Shown in pieces: positions 8,490-18,409 of a DNA stretch of 64,000 nt. The notes beneath the pieces are model-generated. The model saw only the letters and a program-made list of their open reading frames with translations, had not been told where the DNA came from and made no database searches. The stretch lies in the NCBI RefSeq assembly GCF_004352915.1, contig NZ_SJSY01000070.1, forward strand, positions 215,886 through 279,885, read 5' to 3'. The stretch comes from Flavobacterium zhairuonense (GTDB lineage: Bacteria; Bacteroidota; Bacteroidia; Flavobacteriales; Flavobacteriaceae). The first letter of the stretch is position 1, and every line of letters starts with the position of its first letter. The position numbers were made by a program, and so were the translations under genes.

Positions 8490-10502
8490 TTAAATTTTGC
8501 TTTCATCATCAACAGCATCTTGCCACTTATCCCAAACTTTAACAGCTTCATTATAGCCATCATAACCATAGTTTTGGCTTAATTGACCTTTAATGTTTGG
8601 CTCGATAGCAAGTCTATATGGAATTGGCCAATAATTATTACGTTTATCCATAGTATAGAACTTCACACCTGGCTTAAGAGCAATACCGTTTGGATATTTG
8701 TTGTAAAGCGTGTAATGAACAATACGCTGCCACCAATAACTTCCTCCTGTTGCATCTTTACCAGATTGTTTATCCCAATTCGTTTTACTGTAAGTATTAC
8801 CCCATTCATCTGGTTTTCCGCTCATAGCTAAACAGTGTGAAATACGTTTCAACTCAACATTTCTCCATTCTTCCATATAAAGCTCTCTACCTCTTTCTGC
8901 ACAAATATCACCAATAGTTACAGTTGTGTACATTTGTGATGCTTTTGCTCTTGCTCTTACAACATTCACATCTTGAGCTGCTCCAGTTGCATTACCTTGA
9001 TAAAAACGAGCTTCTGCACGCAATAAATATGTTTCAGCTAGACGATAGATGTACAAATGCGCACTTGCTCCTGCAGTAGCTCCCTGAAAATCATTTGCTG
9101 CTTGATTAGCTTCGGCTACAACATCATGATAAAAGATTTTATAATGTGGGAAATCATACCAATCACGAATAGAATCTTGTGCCAACAATTTTCCGGTTGC
9201 GTCTTTCATTCTAAAATTTTGTCCAGCCCATGTAGCACTACCTCCTGCTCCGGGTGCATATTTAAGGTCTTCCATATTCACCCAGTTACCAACAGTACTG
9301 TTATGTCTAAGATCTACTTTATCCTCAACACCATTTACAACCCACATAGGATGCTGTGAATAGTAAGAACCACTGATAGTACCAATACCACGTCCTATTG
9401 CTCTTTGGTAATCATATTTTGCATTATAATTTGTTTTGTCTGTCAATGGAAAACGTGGCGCTGCAGTTTTACCATCAGGAGTAATCAAATTCGCGTCATT
9501 CCAGTTAGGGCCAAAAATCCTCATTGAAGCAAACGCTAAGAATGATTGCGCTCCTCCATTTGGTGCAACTAATATTGCTTCAGTATTAGAAGAAATTACT
9601 TTGTTCTCAGGTCTGTGCAAATCCCAAATTACGTTTCTTGTTATCGGCCATGCAGTAGGATTCCCTCCTGGATCAAAGATTCCTAGATTTCCTTGTACCA
9701 AAGAATAACCTGATTGATTTATCAAAATATTGGCTTGAGCTTCAGCATCAGCAAATCTTCCAGATGCCAAATAACACTTAATTAGCAATTGACGACAAGC
9801 ACCTTTACTAACCATACCAATATATCCTATTTTCGACTGCTCTGGCACCCATTGTACCGCTTTCTCCATATCAGCGGTAATCATTTCGATAATCGCTTCT
9901 TTTTTAGTAGAATAATAACTCTGTTTCGGAACTGATAAAATCTTAGTAATCAACGGAATATCTCCAAATTCATACACTAAATTCAAATAACGATAAGCTC
10001 TGTGAAAATAAGCCTGTCCGATATATTTATTTTTAACCTCTTCAGACAAACTTTTTACACCTCCAATATATGTTAATACGGTATTAGCATTCTTAATACC
10101 TGTATAAGCTTCCGTCCAAAGGAATCCAAGATAAATCGATTCACCACTTGGATCTCTACGAAACACATCTGTACCAGCACTAGGAACTATAGTTGCAGCA
10201 TAATCCGCAATATTACTTCCTGTATCCGTTTTACCGTATTGTGCCATATCAGAGAAAAGATATTCTGTACCGATAGGTACACTTACACCAGAAAAATTGT
10301 AATGAATATAATTATTGCGCAACTGTTTATCACACTGTGCCAATGTAGCCTGCAAACCAGCTTCAGTAGTAAACGTAGTTTCTGGGTCATAAAACGAAAG
10401 CGGATCAGCATCTAGAAAATCTTTCGAACAAGAACTAGTCATCACTGCTAATAGAGCAAAAGGCACCAGTCTTGTAATTTTATTTTTAATATATTTTTTC
10501 AT
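8490..10502 (-). CDS. SusD/RagB family outer-membrane lipoprotein
   Basis: 670 aa. The lipoprotein signal ends in SSC (Cys about residue 25), followed by SKDFLDADP, the usual N-terminus of SusD-like proteins. TPR-like helices follow (for example QAYFHRAYRYLNLVYEFGDIP), and the C-terminal RagB/SusD domain contains YRLAETYLLRAEARF and the closing YWPIPYRLAIEPN. SusD proteins sit on the cell surface as a lid on the SusC barrel and capture glycans or peptides. The start is 12 bases after the SusC stop, so the two are cotranscribed. No glycoside hydrolase, anti-sigma factor or hybrid sensor lies next to the pair, so the substrate cannot be guessed. Confidence 0.95.
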   Translation of the reverse strand: MKKYIKNKITRLVPFALLAVMTSSCSKDFLDADPLSFYDPETTFTTEAGLQATLAQCDKQLRNNYIHYNFSGVSVPIGTEYLFSDMAQYGKTDTGSNIADYAATIVPSAGTDVFRRDPSGESIYLGFLWTEAYTGIKNANTVLTYIGGVKSLSEEVKNKYIGQAYFHRAYRYLNLVYEFGDIPLITKILSVPKQSYYSTKKEAIIEMITADMEKAVQWVPEQSKIGYIGMVSKGACRQLLIKCYLASGRFADAEAQANILINQSGYSLVQGNLGIFDPGGNPTAWPITRNVIWDLHRPENKVISSNTEAILVAPNGGAQSFLAFASMRIFGPNWNDANLITPDGKTAAPRFPLTDKTNYNAKYDYQRAIGRGIGTISGSYYSQHPMWVVNGVEDKVDLRHNSTVGNWVNMEDLKYAPGAGGSATWAGQNFRMKDATGKLLAQDSIRDWYDFPHYKIFYHDVVAEANQAANDFQGATAGASAHLYIYRLAETYLLRAEARFYQGNATGAAQDVNVVRARAKASQMYTTVTIGDICAERGRELYMEEWRNVELKRISHCLAMSGKPDEWGNTYSKTNWDKQSGKDATGGSYWWQRIVHYTLYNKYPNGIALKPGVKFYTMDKRNNYWPIPYRLAIEPNIKGQLSQNYGYDGYNEAVKVWDKWQDAVDDESKI

Positions 10503-10514
10503 TGTTGAATAATT

Positions 10515-13500
10515 TTAAAGTTGGAAATTAAATCCTAAATTAAACTGTCTTGTAGCCAATCCTCCTGTTTCTGGATCTCCAAAATACTTCCATTCTTTAG
10601 AAGCCGACCATGTTGCAGCATTTTGAACCGAAGCATAAATTTTAATATTTTTGATATGAGCACGATCTAAAAGATCTCTTGGAAGTGTATATGCTATCGA
10701 AATGTTATCTAAACGTACAAAACTACGATCATACAATCTTCCTGGGGCAACTGGAGTTCCAGCAGGTCCCTTAGCGTCAAGACGAGCCCATTCGTTTGTT
10801 GGATTGTCAAGCGTCCAATATGGATTTACATATGGGTTAAAGTTAAATTTGTACAAACTACTATCGTTGAAAGTATTCATATAAATTGAACTAAGTGATT
10901 TTCCTCCCGCATAAGAATACATGCTAATACCCAAATCCCAATTCTTATAAATCTTAAAGTCATTACGCAATGTCCATTGTACTGGAGGATTTGTATTTCC
11001 TAGAAACTGCTTGTCTTTTTCATTATAAACTGCTTTTTTGTAAGCTACACCATCTGCATCTACCGCATCTATATCATCTGCTGTATAGCTGTTTTGAACT
11101 TTTGGATCTCCAGGACGCTGTCCGTATCTCTGAGCTTCTTTCCATTCATCTTTTTGCCAAATACCAGTTACTTTATAATCCCAAATTTGAGAAATTGGTC
11201 TGCCAATAAACCATCCATTGCTTGAATCATCACCTTCTTTTTTCCCAATAACATTTCCACTGGCATCTTTAATGTCTACCATATTACCGTATAATGAAAT
11301 AATTTTATTTTCGTTATAAGAGATACCCAATGTAGTACGCCATTCAAAGTTTGGTGTTTTCATATTAAGTGTGTTGACACTTAATTCAAAACCTTTATTT
11401 TGAACTTCACCAAGGTTGGTTGCAATTGATGAAAATCCAGTGAAACCAGGCAATGATTGACTCATAATCATATCATGGGTAGCTGTTTTATAAAGATCTA
11501 ATGTAGCCGTTATGCGATCGTGCAAGAAACCTAAATCAAGACCAATATTTGTTGATGTTGTTTTTTCCCATTGCAAATTTGGGTTTGACATACGATCAAG
11601 TGATAAATACCTCATTTCAAGCGCTTTTCCTGAAGGATCTAAATAACCCATTGTTCCATTGTTTACTAAGTTTGCCAAAGAAATGTACGGATCTGCAAGC
11701 GATCTGTTACCATTTTTACCCCAAGACAAACGTAATTTACCAGTACTCATCGCGTCCCATTTAAACCAATTTTCATTTTTGAAGGTCCATGCAACACCAA
11801 AAGAAGGGAAAACTGCGTACGGATCTGAAGCTCCAAATGCTGAATAGCCATCACGACGAACAGTCGCCGTAAACATATAACGATTATCAAACGAATAGAA
11901 AAGTCTTGCCATCAATGCATCTGCCGTTTCATGTGTATCGTTAGATCTAAGCACACTATTTGCTAATGTTGCGGTATTAACATTGTGAAACCCTAAAGCA
12001 TCAGAAGGTTGAATATTATTAGCATCCATTCCATCTGACCAGAAACGACGTTCTTCAGCTTCTTGAACAAAAGTTGCAATGATGTGATGCTTTTCAGCAA
12101 TAGTGTAATCCCATGCTAAAGTATTATTCAGGTTATAATCAAACCTCATTTCATTATTTCTAACTGCTCCAGTAGTTGCTGGTGCCCAGTTTGGATTTTG
12201 TGTCGATCTGAAATCACGTCTGTGATAAAATTGATAACGAGGAGCAATGTTAAATGAATATGTAATCCCTAAAGGTAATGTAACTTTTGTATTGAAAACT
12301 GAATTCAATGTCACATATCCTCTTTCCTGCTCAATAAATTGACGCTCGTAGTAATAGTTATAATTTTGTCCTGAAACGTTTTTCCCCATTGGTTGTCTCT
12401 CATAGTTGCCATTTGCATCAATAAAAGTTCCATATGGGCTAGTTCTCATCATATTATTTTGACCAGACTCCGTACCTAAAGAAGGTGTAATATCTCCATC
12501 TGTACGATCTTGGAAATTAACGTTTGCACTAAAGTCAAGCCAATCTGTAATTTTAGCATCCACCTTCATATTAGAACGAGCTGATTTATAATCATTTCCA
12601 ACAATAGCTCCCTCTGAAGTTAAATAACCAAAAGACATGTAATAATTAACCTTGTCGCTTGCACCAGAAACACTTAAATTATTGTCATGGTTAATCCCTG
12701 TTCTGAAAGAACTATTACTCCAATCGTGTGTTTTGTCAGCTAAGAAATTAGCCATTAATGAAGGATCAAAATTCAATCCTAAACGTGTTCCCCATACTTC
12801 TTTATTGCTTTTTCCTGCTGTTTGAGTAGCTGGCTGGTACGCTAACCATTGTGCTTCAGTAATACCCCATTTCGCTAAATCATTTGGATTTGAAAAATAT
12901 CCAGGTTTGCCATTAGCAACCGTTCCTGCTATCCATGCTTCATATTGCTTAGTTGTTGTGTTTACACCATAAGTTTGGGCAGTTTCCCAATCTTCACGGT
13001 ATTTTAAGTATCCTTCTGGAGAATACACACCGCGATAAGCACTTTTATTACTGATTGTTGTGTTTGTAGTAAAACTAACAATAGGTTTACCCGTTTTTCC
13101 TTTTTTAGTTGAAATCAAAATAACTCCCGCCGCCGCTCTCGATCCATATACAGATGCAGCCGAAGCATCTTTTAAGATATCAAGTTGCTGAATATCATCA
13201 GGATTGATTTCTGATAACTCGCCATAAAACTGCATTCCATCTAAAATAATAAGAGGTGAATTATGAGGGCCTCCTACTTTTGTATCTGAATTACCAGTAT
13301 ACACAGAAGTCTGTCCACGAATTTGGATGCTTCCTCCTCCTTTTGCTGAAGGGTCATAACCAACTCTTACACCCGGAGTACCTCTTAAGATATCCTGAAC
13401 TGTTTGTGGGTTTTGATTTGCAAGTTTATCTGGTGTTACCTGAACAACTGCTCCCGTTAAATCCTTTTTCTTCATTTTACCATAACCTACTACTACAACC

Positions 13501-13904
13501 TCCTCTAATGAAGTAGTCGCTTTTTTCATTTTTACAGTAATTGAAGCTTCTCCTTTTACAGCAACTTCAGCGGTAACATATCCTAAATAAGATACAACGA
13601 TCACTGCATTATCGTTATCTACCTTTAAAGTAAATTTTCCGTCAAAATCTGTTGAAGTACCGTTTTTACTTCCTTTTTCTAAAACTGAAACTCCCGGCAT
13701 CGGCATACCGCTTTCATCAATAACTAGTCCTTTGATGCTTTTTTGTGGAACTGCATCGTAAGACCCTGTTGTACTTTTAGAACTAACGGCGTAACCTTGA
13801 ACTTGAGATAAAGAAAACAATACACAAAGCATCAACATTTTCTTTTTCAAATTAAATCCAGATACACCATTAGGACTTTTTTTAATCCTAATAAAATTTG
13901 TCAT
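10515..13904 (-). CDS. SusC/RagA family TonB-linked outer-membrane protein
   Basis: 1129 aa. An N-terminal signal region (core LMLCVLFSLSQVQG) is followed by a carboxypeptidase-regulatory-like beta-sandwich (IKGLVIDESGMPMPGVSV, DFDGKFTL, VVSYLGYVTAEV). Then come a TonB-box-like EEVVVVGYGKMKKKDLTGAV stretch, a plug domain (LRGTPGVRVGYDPSAKGGGS) and a long beta-barrel ending in an aromatic C-terminus (FNLGFNFQL). It imports a ligand captured by the SusD partner, using TonB energy. The pair is complete and intact. The extended N-terminus before the hydrophobic core (MTNFIRIKKSPNGVSGFNLKK) is longer than typical, but no better start is evident. Confidence 0.95.
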   Translation of the reverse strand: MTNFIRIKKSPNGVSGFNLKKKMLMLCVLFSLSQVQGYAVSSKSTTGSYDAVPQKSIKGLVIDESGMPMPGVSVLEKGSKNGTSTDFDGKFTLKVDNDNAVIVVSYLGYVTAEVAVKGEASITVKMKKATTSLEEVVVVGYGKMKKKDLTGAVVQVTPDKLANQNPQTVQDILRGTPGVRVGYDPSAKGGGSIQIRGQTSVYTGNSDTKVGGPHNSPLIILDGMQFYGELSEINPDDIQQLDILKDASAASVYGSRAAAGVILISTKKGKTGKPIVSFTTNTTISNKSAYRGVYSPEGYLKYREDWETAQTYGVNTTTKQYEAWIAGTVANGKPGYFSNPNDLAKWGITEAQWLAYQPATQTAGKSNKEVWGTRLGLNFDPSLMANFLADKTHDWSNSSFRTGINHDNNLSVSGASDKVNYYMSFGYLTSEGAIVGNDYKSARSNMKVDAKITDWLDFSANVNFQDRTDGDITPSLGTESGQNNMMRTSPYGTFIDANGNYERQPMGKNVSGQNYNYYYERQFIEQERGYVTLNSVFNTKVTLPLGITYSFNIAPRYQFYHRRDFRSTQNPNWAPATTGAVRNNEMRFDYNLNNTLAWDYTIAEKHHIIATFVQEAEERRFWSDGMDANNIQPSDALGFHNVNTATLANSVLRSNDTHETADALMARLFYSFDNRYMFTATVRRDGYSAFGASDPYAVFPSFGVAWTFKNENWFKWDAMSTGKLRLSWGKNGNRSLADPYISLANLVNNGTMGYLDPSGKALEMRYLSLDRMSNPNLQWEKTTSTNIGLDLGFLHDRITATLDLYKTATHDMIMSQSLPGFTGFSSIATNLGEVQNKGFELSVNTLNMKTPNFEWRTTLGISYNENKIISLYGNMVDIKDASGNVIGKKEGDDSSNGWFIGRPISQIWDYKVTGIWQKDEWKEAQRYGQRPGDPKVQNSYTADDIDAVDADGVAYKKAVYNEKDKQFLGNTNPPVQWTLRNDFKIYKNWDLGISMYSYAGGKSLSSIYMNTFNDSSLYKFNFNPYVNPYWTLDNPTNEWARLDAKGPAGTPVAPGRLYDRSFVRLDNISIAYTLPRDLLDRAHIKNIKIYASVQNAATWSASKEWKYFGDPETGGLATRQFNLGFNFQL

Positions 13905-14225
13905 TTTTGGTTAGTAATTTGTTGGTTAATTAATTAGTTAGTTTGAAAAAATCATTATTGCAATAAGCGAATCGCAAGAATGATTTTACAGAGGCAAATT
14001 TGACTAATTAATGGTTTTCACAGGGAGCAATAAAATCCGATTTTGGGTATACTAAAGTCTTGTGGATGGATTTTACCCGTGTTTTGTAACCAAAAAATGA
14101 CATTATTTCAAAAAACTAACAGAAAAATTAAATAACCTATAATTATTACTTTGACAATTTGTGGTTTCAGGTTTCAGGTTTCAGGTTTCTAAAATCACTA
14201 ATCGTTATTTGTTGTAAATCATAAA
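13905..14225. other. Intergenic region upstream of SusC
   Basis: About 320 bases without a gene, presumably holding the SusC promoter and 5' leader. No exact TAnnTTTG box was found. A run of GTTAATTAATTAGTTAG-like words lies just before the SusC start, and a tandem heptamer lies at 14163-14189. Confidence 0.4.
14163..14189. repeat. Tandem heptamer GGTTTCA, about 4 copies
   Basis: The unit GGTTTCA is repeated three times perfectly plus six bases of a fourth. It sits between the SIMPL terminator and the SusC upstream region. Copy number is likely to vary by slippage; no function is apparent. Confidence 0.85.
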
Positions 14226-14268
14226 ACAAAAAAAAATCCAAATCCCAGTTTAGTGGAATTTGGATTTT
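14226..14268 (-). terminator. Terminator after SIMPL gene
   Basis: 11-bp inverted repeat (14233-14243 with 14258-14268) followed by a run of about ten Ts on the minus strand, 33 bases past the SIMPL stop. A separate perfect palindrome cccgaagcttcggg lies at 14271-14284 between the stop and this hairpin. Confidence 0.8.
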
Positions 14269-14300
14269 GTCCCGAAGCTTCGGGATTGAAATTTAAAAAT

Positions 14301-14993
14301 TTAGTCTAGAACAAAACTTACGCTTACATTCGCTGTAATTTCGATTTCTCCGATTGCTAAAGTTTCATTTGAAGCTCCCATTGAATCTGCTGATTCTTTC
14401 ATTCTCATTGCAGCATACACTGGTTGCGGATGATAAACTTGCGAATTATCAGAAATTGTAAAAGCTTTCCCGATTTTTTGACCTAAAACTGATACATAAT
14501 CTTCTGCTTTTGCTTTGGCATCTTTCATCGCTAATTTTCTTGCTTCGGCTTGTAATTGTGCTTCTTTAGACGATTCAAAAGAAACTCGATCAATTCTGTT
14601 TATTCCTTGCTGTACCAAACCTTCCATTAGCTCATCATATTTAGATAAATCTTTTACGACGATTTCTACAGTTTGTGTAGCATTGTAACTCGTTTTCTTT
14701 TTCTCATAATCATATTGAGGATTCAAGGCAACTTGTTTTGTTTTAAAATCAGCCGTCGGGATATTCATCTTTTTGATGAATTTTAAAACCGCATCCATTT
14801 TTTCGTCATTTTGTTTTTTGACGTCCTTAGCATTATTCCCTTTTGTTTCAACCGTAGCCGAAATACAAACTTGATCAGGTGCTACTTTTACTTTTCCTTC
14901 CCCATTAACATTTATAAGAGGTATTTGTTTGATTTCTTGGCCGTAAGACATAGTCATAAACATGATTGTTAAAAATAATACTAGTTTTTTCAT
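14301..14993 (-). CDS. SIMPL domain-containing periplasmic protein (DUF541)
   Basis: 230 aa with a cleavable signal peptide (MKKLVLFLTIMFMTMSYGQ). The rest is one SIMPL/DUF541 domain: INVNGEGKVKVAPDQVCISA at the start, the characteristic KKQNDEKMDAVLKFIKKM helix, and the AMKDAKAKAEDYVSVLGQKI helix before a C-terminal ITANVSVSFVL strand. The family includes the Brucella BP26 channel-like oligomers and mouse SIMPL; the bacterial role is not well defined, with links to oxidative stress and the envelope. It is a single gene, with its own terminator downstream. Confidence 0.92.
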   Translation of the reverse strand: MKKLVLFLTIMFMTMSYGQEIKQIPLINVNGEGKVKVAPDQVCISATVETKGNNAKDVKKQNDEKMDAVLKFIKKMNIPTADFKTKQVALNPQYDYEKKKTSYNATQTVEIVVKDLSKYDELMEGLVQQGINRIDRVSFESSKEAQLQAEARKLAMKDAKAKAEDYVSVLGQKIGKAFTISDNSQVYHPQPVYAAMRMKESADSMGASNETLAIGEIEITANVSVSFVLD

Positions 14994-15045
14994 TTTTGTT
15001 ATATTTTAAATTATTGATAAGGGCATTCCAAAAGTTATGCCAACC

Positions 15046-15693
15046 TTATAATTTTCCCAATTTTGCCATTCCAAAAAGTATAATAATTGGAATTGCTAGC
15101 AGAATCGTCATCAAAGTATGATCTGCAAAAAGCGATGGCATTTTTATCAAAGTAATCAAATAACCGCCCATAGCACCTCCAAAGTGTGCTGTATGCCCAA
15201 TATTATCATTTTTGGCTTTCATTCCATAAATCGAATACAATAAATATAAGATTCCAAAAAGATATGCCGGCATCGGAAGTACAAAGAAAATTCCTAATGT
15301 CATGTCAGGATATAACAAGATTGCAGCATACAAAATTCCGGTCACTGCACCCGAAGCGCCAACTGCGCGATAACTATAATCGTTTTTATGAAAAAACATG
15401 GTAAGCAGGTTTCCAAAAATCAAGCTTCCAAAATAAATCATCGCAAAAGAAATGGTTCCAAGCGTATCGATCACTACTGGAGCAAAAATCCAAAGTGTAT
15501 ACATATTAAGAACTAAATGCATTATATCAACATGCAAAAAACCCGAAGAAAGCATTCTGATTTGTTCTCCCGAACGAATGCTTCCAATATGAAATTCATA
15601 TTTTCTAAAAAAAGCATAATCATTAAAACCTTTATAACTAAAAAGAACATTAGCCACTATAATTCCAACTAAAACAGTATTGAAGGTACCCAT
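15046..15693 (-). CDS. Rhomboid family intramembrane serine protease
   Basis: 215 aa, six predicted membrane helices. Family landmarks are present: HVDIMHLVLNMYTLW (the conserved H-x-x-x-N turn, around residues 54-68), the nucleophile Ser114 in VGASGAVTGI, and the catalytic His170 in HTAHFGGAMGGY. The protein should cleave transmembrane segments inside the inner membrane. The next gene on this strand, the SIMPL gene, starts 52 bases downstream, so cotranscription is possible but not certain. Substrate unknown. Confidence 0.92.
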   Translation of the reverse strand: MGTFNTVLVGIIVANVLFSYKGFNDYAFFRKYEFHIGSIRSGEQIRMLSSGFLHVDIMHLVLNMYTLWIFAPVVIDTLGTISFAMIYFGSLIFGNLLTMFFHKNDYSYRAVGASGAVTGILYAAILLYPDMTLGIFFVLPMPAYLFGILYLLYSIYGMKAKNDNIGHTAHFGGAMGGYLITLIKMPSLFADHTLMTILLAIPIIILFGMAKLGKL

Positions 15694-15783
15694 AAAAATT
15701 ATTTAATTTGAAGTGTAAATATAATCATTCCCAATCACAACTTCACCCCAAAGCAAAATATCGGCATCTAATCATTTTTCCTG

Positions 15784-15791
15784 TATATTTG
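15784..15791 (+). promoter_or_regulatory. TAnnTTTG -7 box before acyltransferase
   Basis: TATATTTG matches the Bacteroidota sigma -7 consensus and lies 13 bases before the ATG at 15805. A matching TTG -33 box is not obvious. Confidence 0.5.
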
Positions 15792-15804
15792 TAAAAAAAA
15801 TTAC

Positions 15805-16680
15805 ATGCAATTTCTTGTCTATATTTTAGCCTATCCTTTACTTTGGCTTATCTCTATACTTCCATTTCGTTTATTTTACTGGTTTTCAGATTTCGTCTAT
15901 TTTCTGGTATATCATGTTATTGGTTATCGTCGAAAAGTAGTTCGTGAAAATCTAGCTTTGGCTTTGCCTCATTTAAATGATTCTGAAAGAAAAGTCATTG
16001 AGAAAAAATTCTACAGCCACATGTGTGATATGTTTTTGGAAATGATCAAAACCATGAGCATTTCTCCTGAAGAGATGGAAAGACGATTCAAAGTAACTAA
16101 CCTTGATTTGGTTTTAGATTATGCAAAAAAAGGAAAGAGTGTGATTTTAGTAGCTTCTCATTATGCAAGTTATGAATGGCTGATGACAATAAATCCAAAA
16201 ATTGGTTTTCAAGGTGTTGCAGTTTACAAAAAACTCGCTAATCCTTATTTTGACAAATTAGTCCGAAAAATTCGTTCTAAATACAAAACCGAAATGATCG
16301 AAACCAGAAAAGCAATTCCAACTATGGCCCAAAATCAGCGTGACGGAATATTAAGCATGTATGGTTTGGCGAGTGATCAATCTCCAAAATTAGATCGCAT
16401 TTTTCATTCTATGAAATTTATGGGAGTTGAAGTTCCTGCGCATACTGGAGCCGAAATGTTGGCAAAAAAATACAACTTGAGCGTTATTTTTGCAGAGGTC
16501 AAAAAAACAGGAAGAGGTTTTTATGAAGCCACTTTTATTCCGATTGCTGATAATCCAAAAGATTATCCAGATTTTGAAATCACCGAAATGTATTTAAAAG
16601 AAGTTGAAAAGCAAATCCTCGAAAAACCAGAATACTATTTATGGACGCACAAAAGATGGAAACATCGAGTTCAGTCTTAA
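15805..16680 (+). CDS. LpxL/HtrB-like lipid A acyltransferase
   Basis: 291 aa. An N-terminal membrane segment (residues 2-30) is followed by the cytoplasmic acyltransferase domain of the lysophospholipid acyltransferase superfamily. The conserved GYRRKVVRENLALALP region and the catalytic block VILVASHYASYEW, in which His and Glu replace the usual H(x4)D by an HxxxxE form seen in LpxL-type enzymes, support late acylation of lipid A. Later blocks (ASDQSPK and a C-terminal PEYYLWTHKRWKHR) are also typical. It is a single transcription unit, with a terminator 20 bases after the stop. The acyl chain and acceptor are not predictable from sequence. Confidence 0.9.
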   Translation: MQFLVYILAYPLLWLISILPFRLFYWFSDFVYFLVYHVIGYRRKVVRENLALALPHLNDSERKVIEKKFYSHMCDMFLEMIKTMSISPEEMERRFKVTNLDLVLDYAKKGKSVILVASHYASYEWLMTINPKIGFQGVAVYKKLANPYFDKLVRKIRSKYKTEMIETRKAIPTMAQNQRDGILSMYGLASDQSPKLDRIFHSMKFMGVEVPAHTGAEMLAKKYNLSVIFAEVKKTGRGFYEATFIPIADNPKDYPDFEITEMYLKEVEKQILEKPEYYLWTHKRWKHRVQS

Positions 16681-16699
16681 ATTTCATAAAAAGAATCAG

Positions 16700-16736
16700 A
16701 GCCCAAAAAGAAGAAAGACTTTTTGGGCTTTTTTAT
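16700..16736 (+). terminator. Terminator after acyltransferase gene
   Basis: 11-bp perfect stem (16700-16710 with 16719-16729) followed by a T run. It begins 20 bases past the stop. Confidence 0.85.
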
Positions 16737-16853
16737 TTCATGTAAGTTCTCGAAAATCAAAAACTAAGTTTTAAGGCATTAAAACATAATTTTGATGTGT
16801 TTTTGTAATGATTTTTCTTGGATTTAAACAAATGCATATTTAGACAAACAATA

Positions 16854-16861
16854 TACATTTG
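16854..16861 (+). promoter_or_regulatory. TAnnTTTG -7 box before GH128-like gene
   Basis: TACATTTG matches the -7 consensus. It overlaps the TTG at 16859, arguing that the TTG is not the start codon and that translation begins at ATG 16907. Confidence 0.45.
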
Positions 16862-16906
16862 AGGCTGACTAAAACTATCCAAAAAACCATTACAAAATTA
16901 ATACCC

Positions 16907-18394
16907 ATGATCAAAAAATTATTTTTTACTTTTTTAATAATCTGCATTTCAAAACCCGTTCTCGCACAAAAAAGTCCGAAACGAGGTATTGCCTACGGAC
17001 AAAACAGCACAGCTGATTTAATGGCTTTAAAACCTGGAATCTCGTGGTGGTACAATTGGGGAAGAATCCCTGAAAATGACACAAATGACAATTACGCTTC
17101 TATTGGTATTGAATATGTACCAATGGCTTGGGGGAAATTGAGCGACAGCGAAGTACAGACTTTTATCAACAATATAAAACCAGGTGCGAAATACTTGCTT
17201 GCGTTTAACGAACCAAACTTTAATGACGGAGCACGCTTAACGCCACAAGAAGCTGTAAATGCTTGGGCAAATGTAGAAAAAGTCGCTGCCGCAAAAAACC
17301 TAGAAATCGTCAGTGCATCTCCTGCTTACAATGGGCCTGACAATTATGGCGGATACAGCGATCCTGTTGCATGGCACAATCAGTTTTTTCTTTTATGTCC
17401 TAACTGCAAAGTTGATTATATCGCTTTTCACACTTATGATGCCACGGCAAGTTCTGTTGTAGGTGTTACAGGAAACTTGAAAACGTTCAATCGCCCAATT
17501 TGGGTTACCGAGTTTGCAAACCGAGTTATTCAAAGTGAAGCCGACAAAATCAATTTTATGAAAAATGTCGTAAGCAGTTTTGAAAACGATCCAGATATTT
17601 ATAGATACTCGTGGTTTACTGGTCGTGTTCCTGCAGATTGGACCGATATGCAAGAAGGGCAATTATTAAGTCCCACAAGCGGTGTTTTAAAGCCAATTGG
17701 TACTGCATACATAAACGAAACTTATACTGCAAAAAAAATGGACGTTCCCGGAAAAGTTCCTGCAAATAAGCATTACCGCAGAAAAGGAACAGGGCTACAA
17801 GCTTCAGGCGATGTTGGCGGTGGCGAGCATGTATCGTCTATTCAAGTTGGTGACTGGAACGAATTTCTATTGAATGTCGCAGATGCTGGAACTTATAATA
17901 TCACCTTTAGAGTTGCTGCGCCAGTCAACAATGGAAAGTTCGACATACTTGTAAATGAAAATGTTGTAAAAACCGACGAAACTTTTCCTGCAACTGGCGA
18001 CTGGCAAACTTTTACTAATAAAGATGTAAACGGAGTTTATTTGCCAAAAGGCGAAGTTTATATGAAAATAAAATTCAAATCGGATGGGATGAATTTTAAT
18101 TATATGAATTTTACTTTGGCCAATTTAGGAATCAATGATCCTATTGCTGAAAAAGATTCATTTACGATTTACCCAAATCCTGTCAAAAATCAATCAACGC
18201 TTCATGTAAAATCAGTCAATACTGAGCCTTTATTGATACAAGTTATTGACATGAAAGGAATTGTTTGTTACCAATCAAAAGATCATTTCACGAACGAAGA
18301 CATTAAAATTGGCGACAGACTTGCATCTGGAGTTTATATTGTAAAAGCCTCTTATGGAAAAATTCGAAAATCAATTAAAATCATTAAATATTAG
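16907..18394 (+). CDS. Secreted GH128-like glycoside hydrolase with CBM6-like and T9SS sorting domains
   Basis: 495 aa from ATG 16907; an upstream in-frame TTG at 16859 would put 16 residues before the signal peptide and lies in a promoter-like box. Domains: signal peptide (MIKKLFFTFLIICISKPVLAQ is split here as 1-20 plus Q21), a catalytic Glyco_hydro_cc/GH128-type barrel with acid/base Glu102 in LLAFNEPNF and nucleophile Glu203 in WVTEFANR, a CBM6-like beta-sandwich (about 285-405; DWNEFLLNVADAGTYNITF), and a type A T9SS sorting domain (YPNPVKNQ to SGVYIVKAS). GH128 enzymes cut beta-1,3-glucans. The protein should be exported by Sec, then passed through the outer membrane by T9SS. Confidence 0.87.
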   Translation: MIKKLFFTFLIICISKPVLAQKSPKRGIAYGQNSTADLMALKPGISWWYNWGRIPENDTNDNYASIGIEYVPMAWGKLSDSEVQTFINNIKPGAKYLLAFNEPNFNDGARLTPQEAVNAWANVEKVAAAKNLEIVSASPAYNGPDNYGGYSDPVAWHNQFFLLCPNCKVDYIAFHTYDATASSVVGVTGNLKTFNRPIWVTEFANRVIQSEADKINFMKNVVSSFENDPDIYRYSWFTGRVPADWTDMQEGQLLSPTSGVLKPIGTAYINETYTAKKMDVPGKVPANKHYRRKGTGLQASGDVGGGEHVSSIQVGDWNEFLLNVADAGTYNITFRVAAPVNNGKFDILVNENVVKTDETFPATGDWQTFTNKDVNGVYLPKGEVYMKIKFKSDGMNFNYMNFTLANLGINDPIAEKDSFTIYPNPVKNQSTLHVKSVNTEPLLIQVIDMKGIVCYQSKDHFTNEDIKIGDRLASGVYIVKASYGKIRKSIKIIKY

Positions 18395-18409
18395 AACCTC
18401 ATAACACCA

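Noticed and set aside
14271..14284. Palindrome cccgaagcttcggg as an operator
   Set aside because: It lies at the 3' end of a gene, beside a terminator, and similar cccga..tcggg words occur in other hairpins here (42824-42837, rnpB P3).
16859..16906. TTG start for the GH128-like gene
   Set aside because: It lies within the -7 box TACATTTG and adds residues before a good signal peptide.
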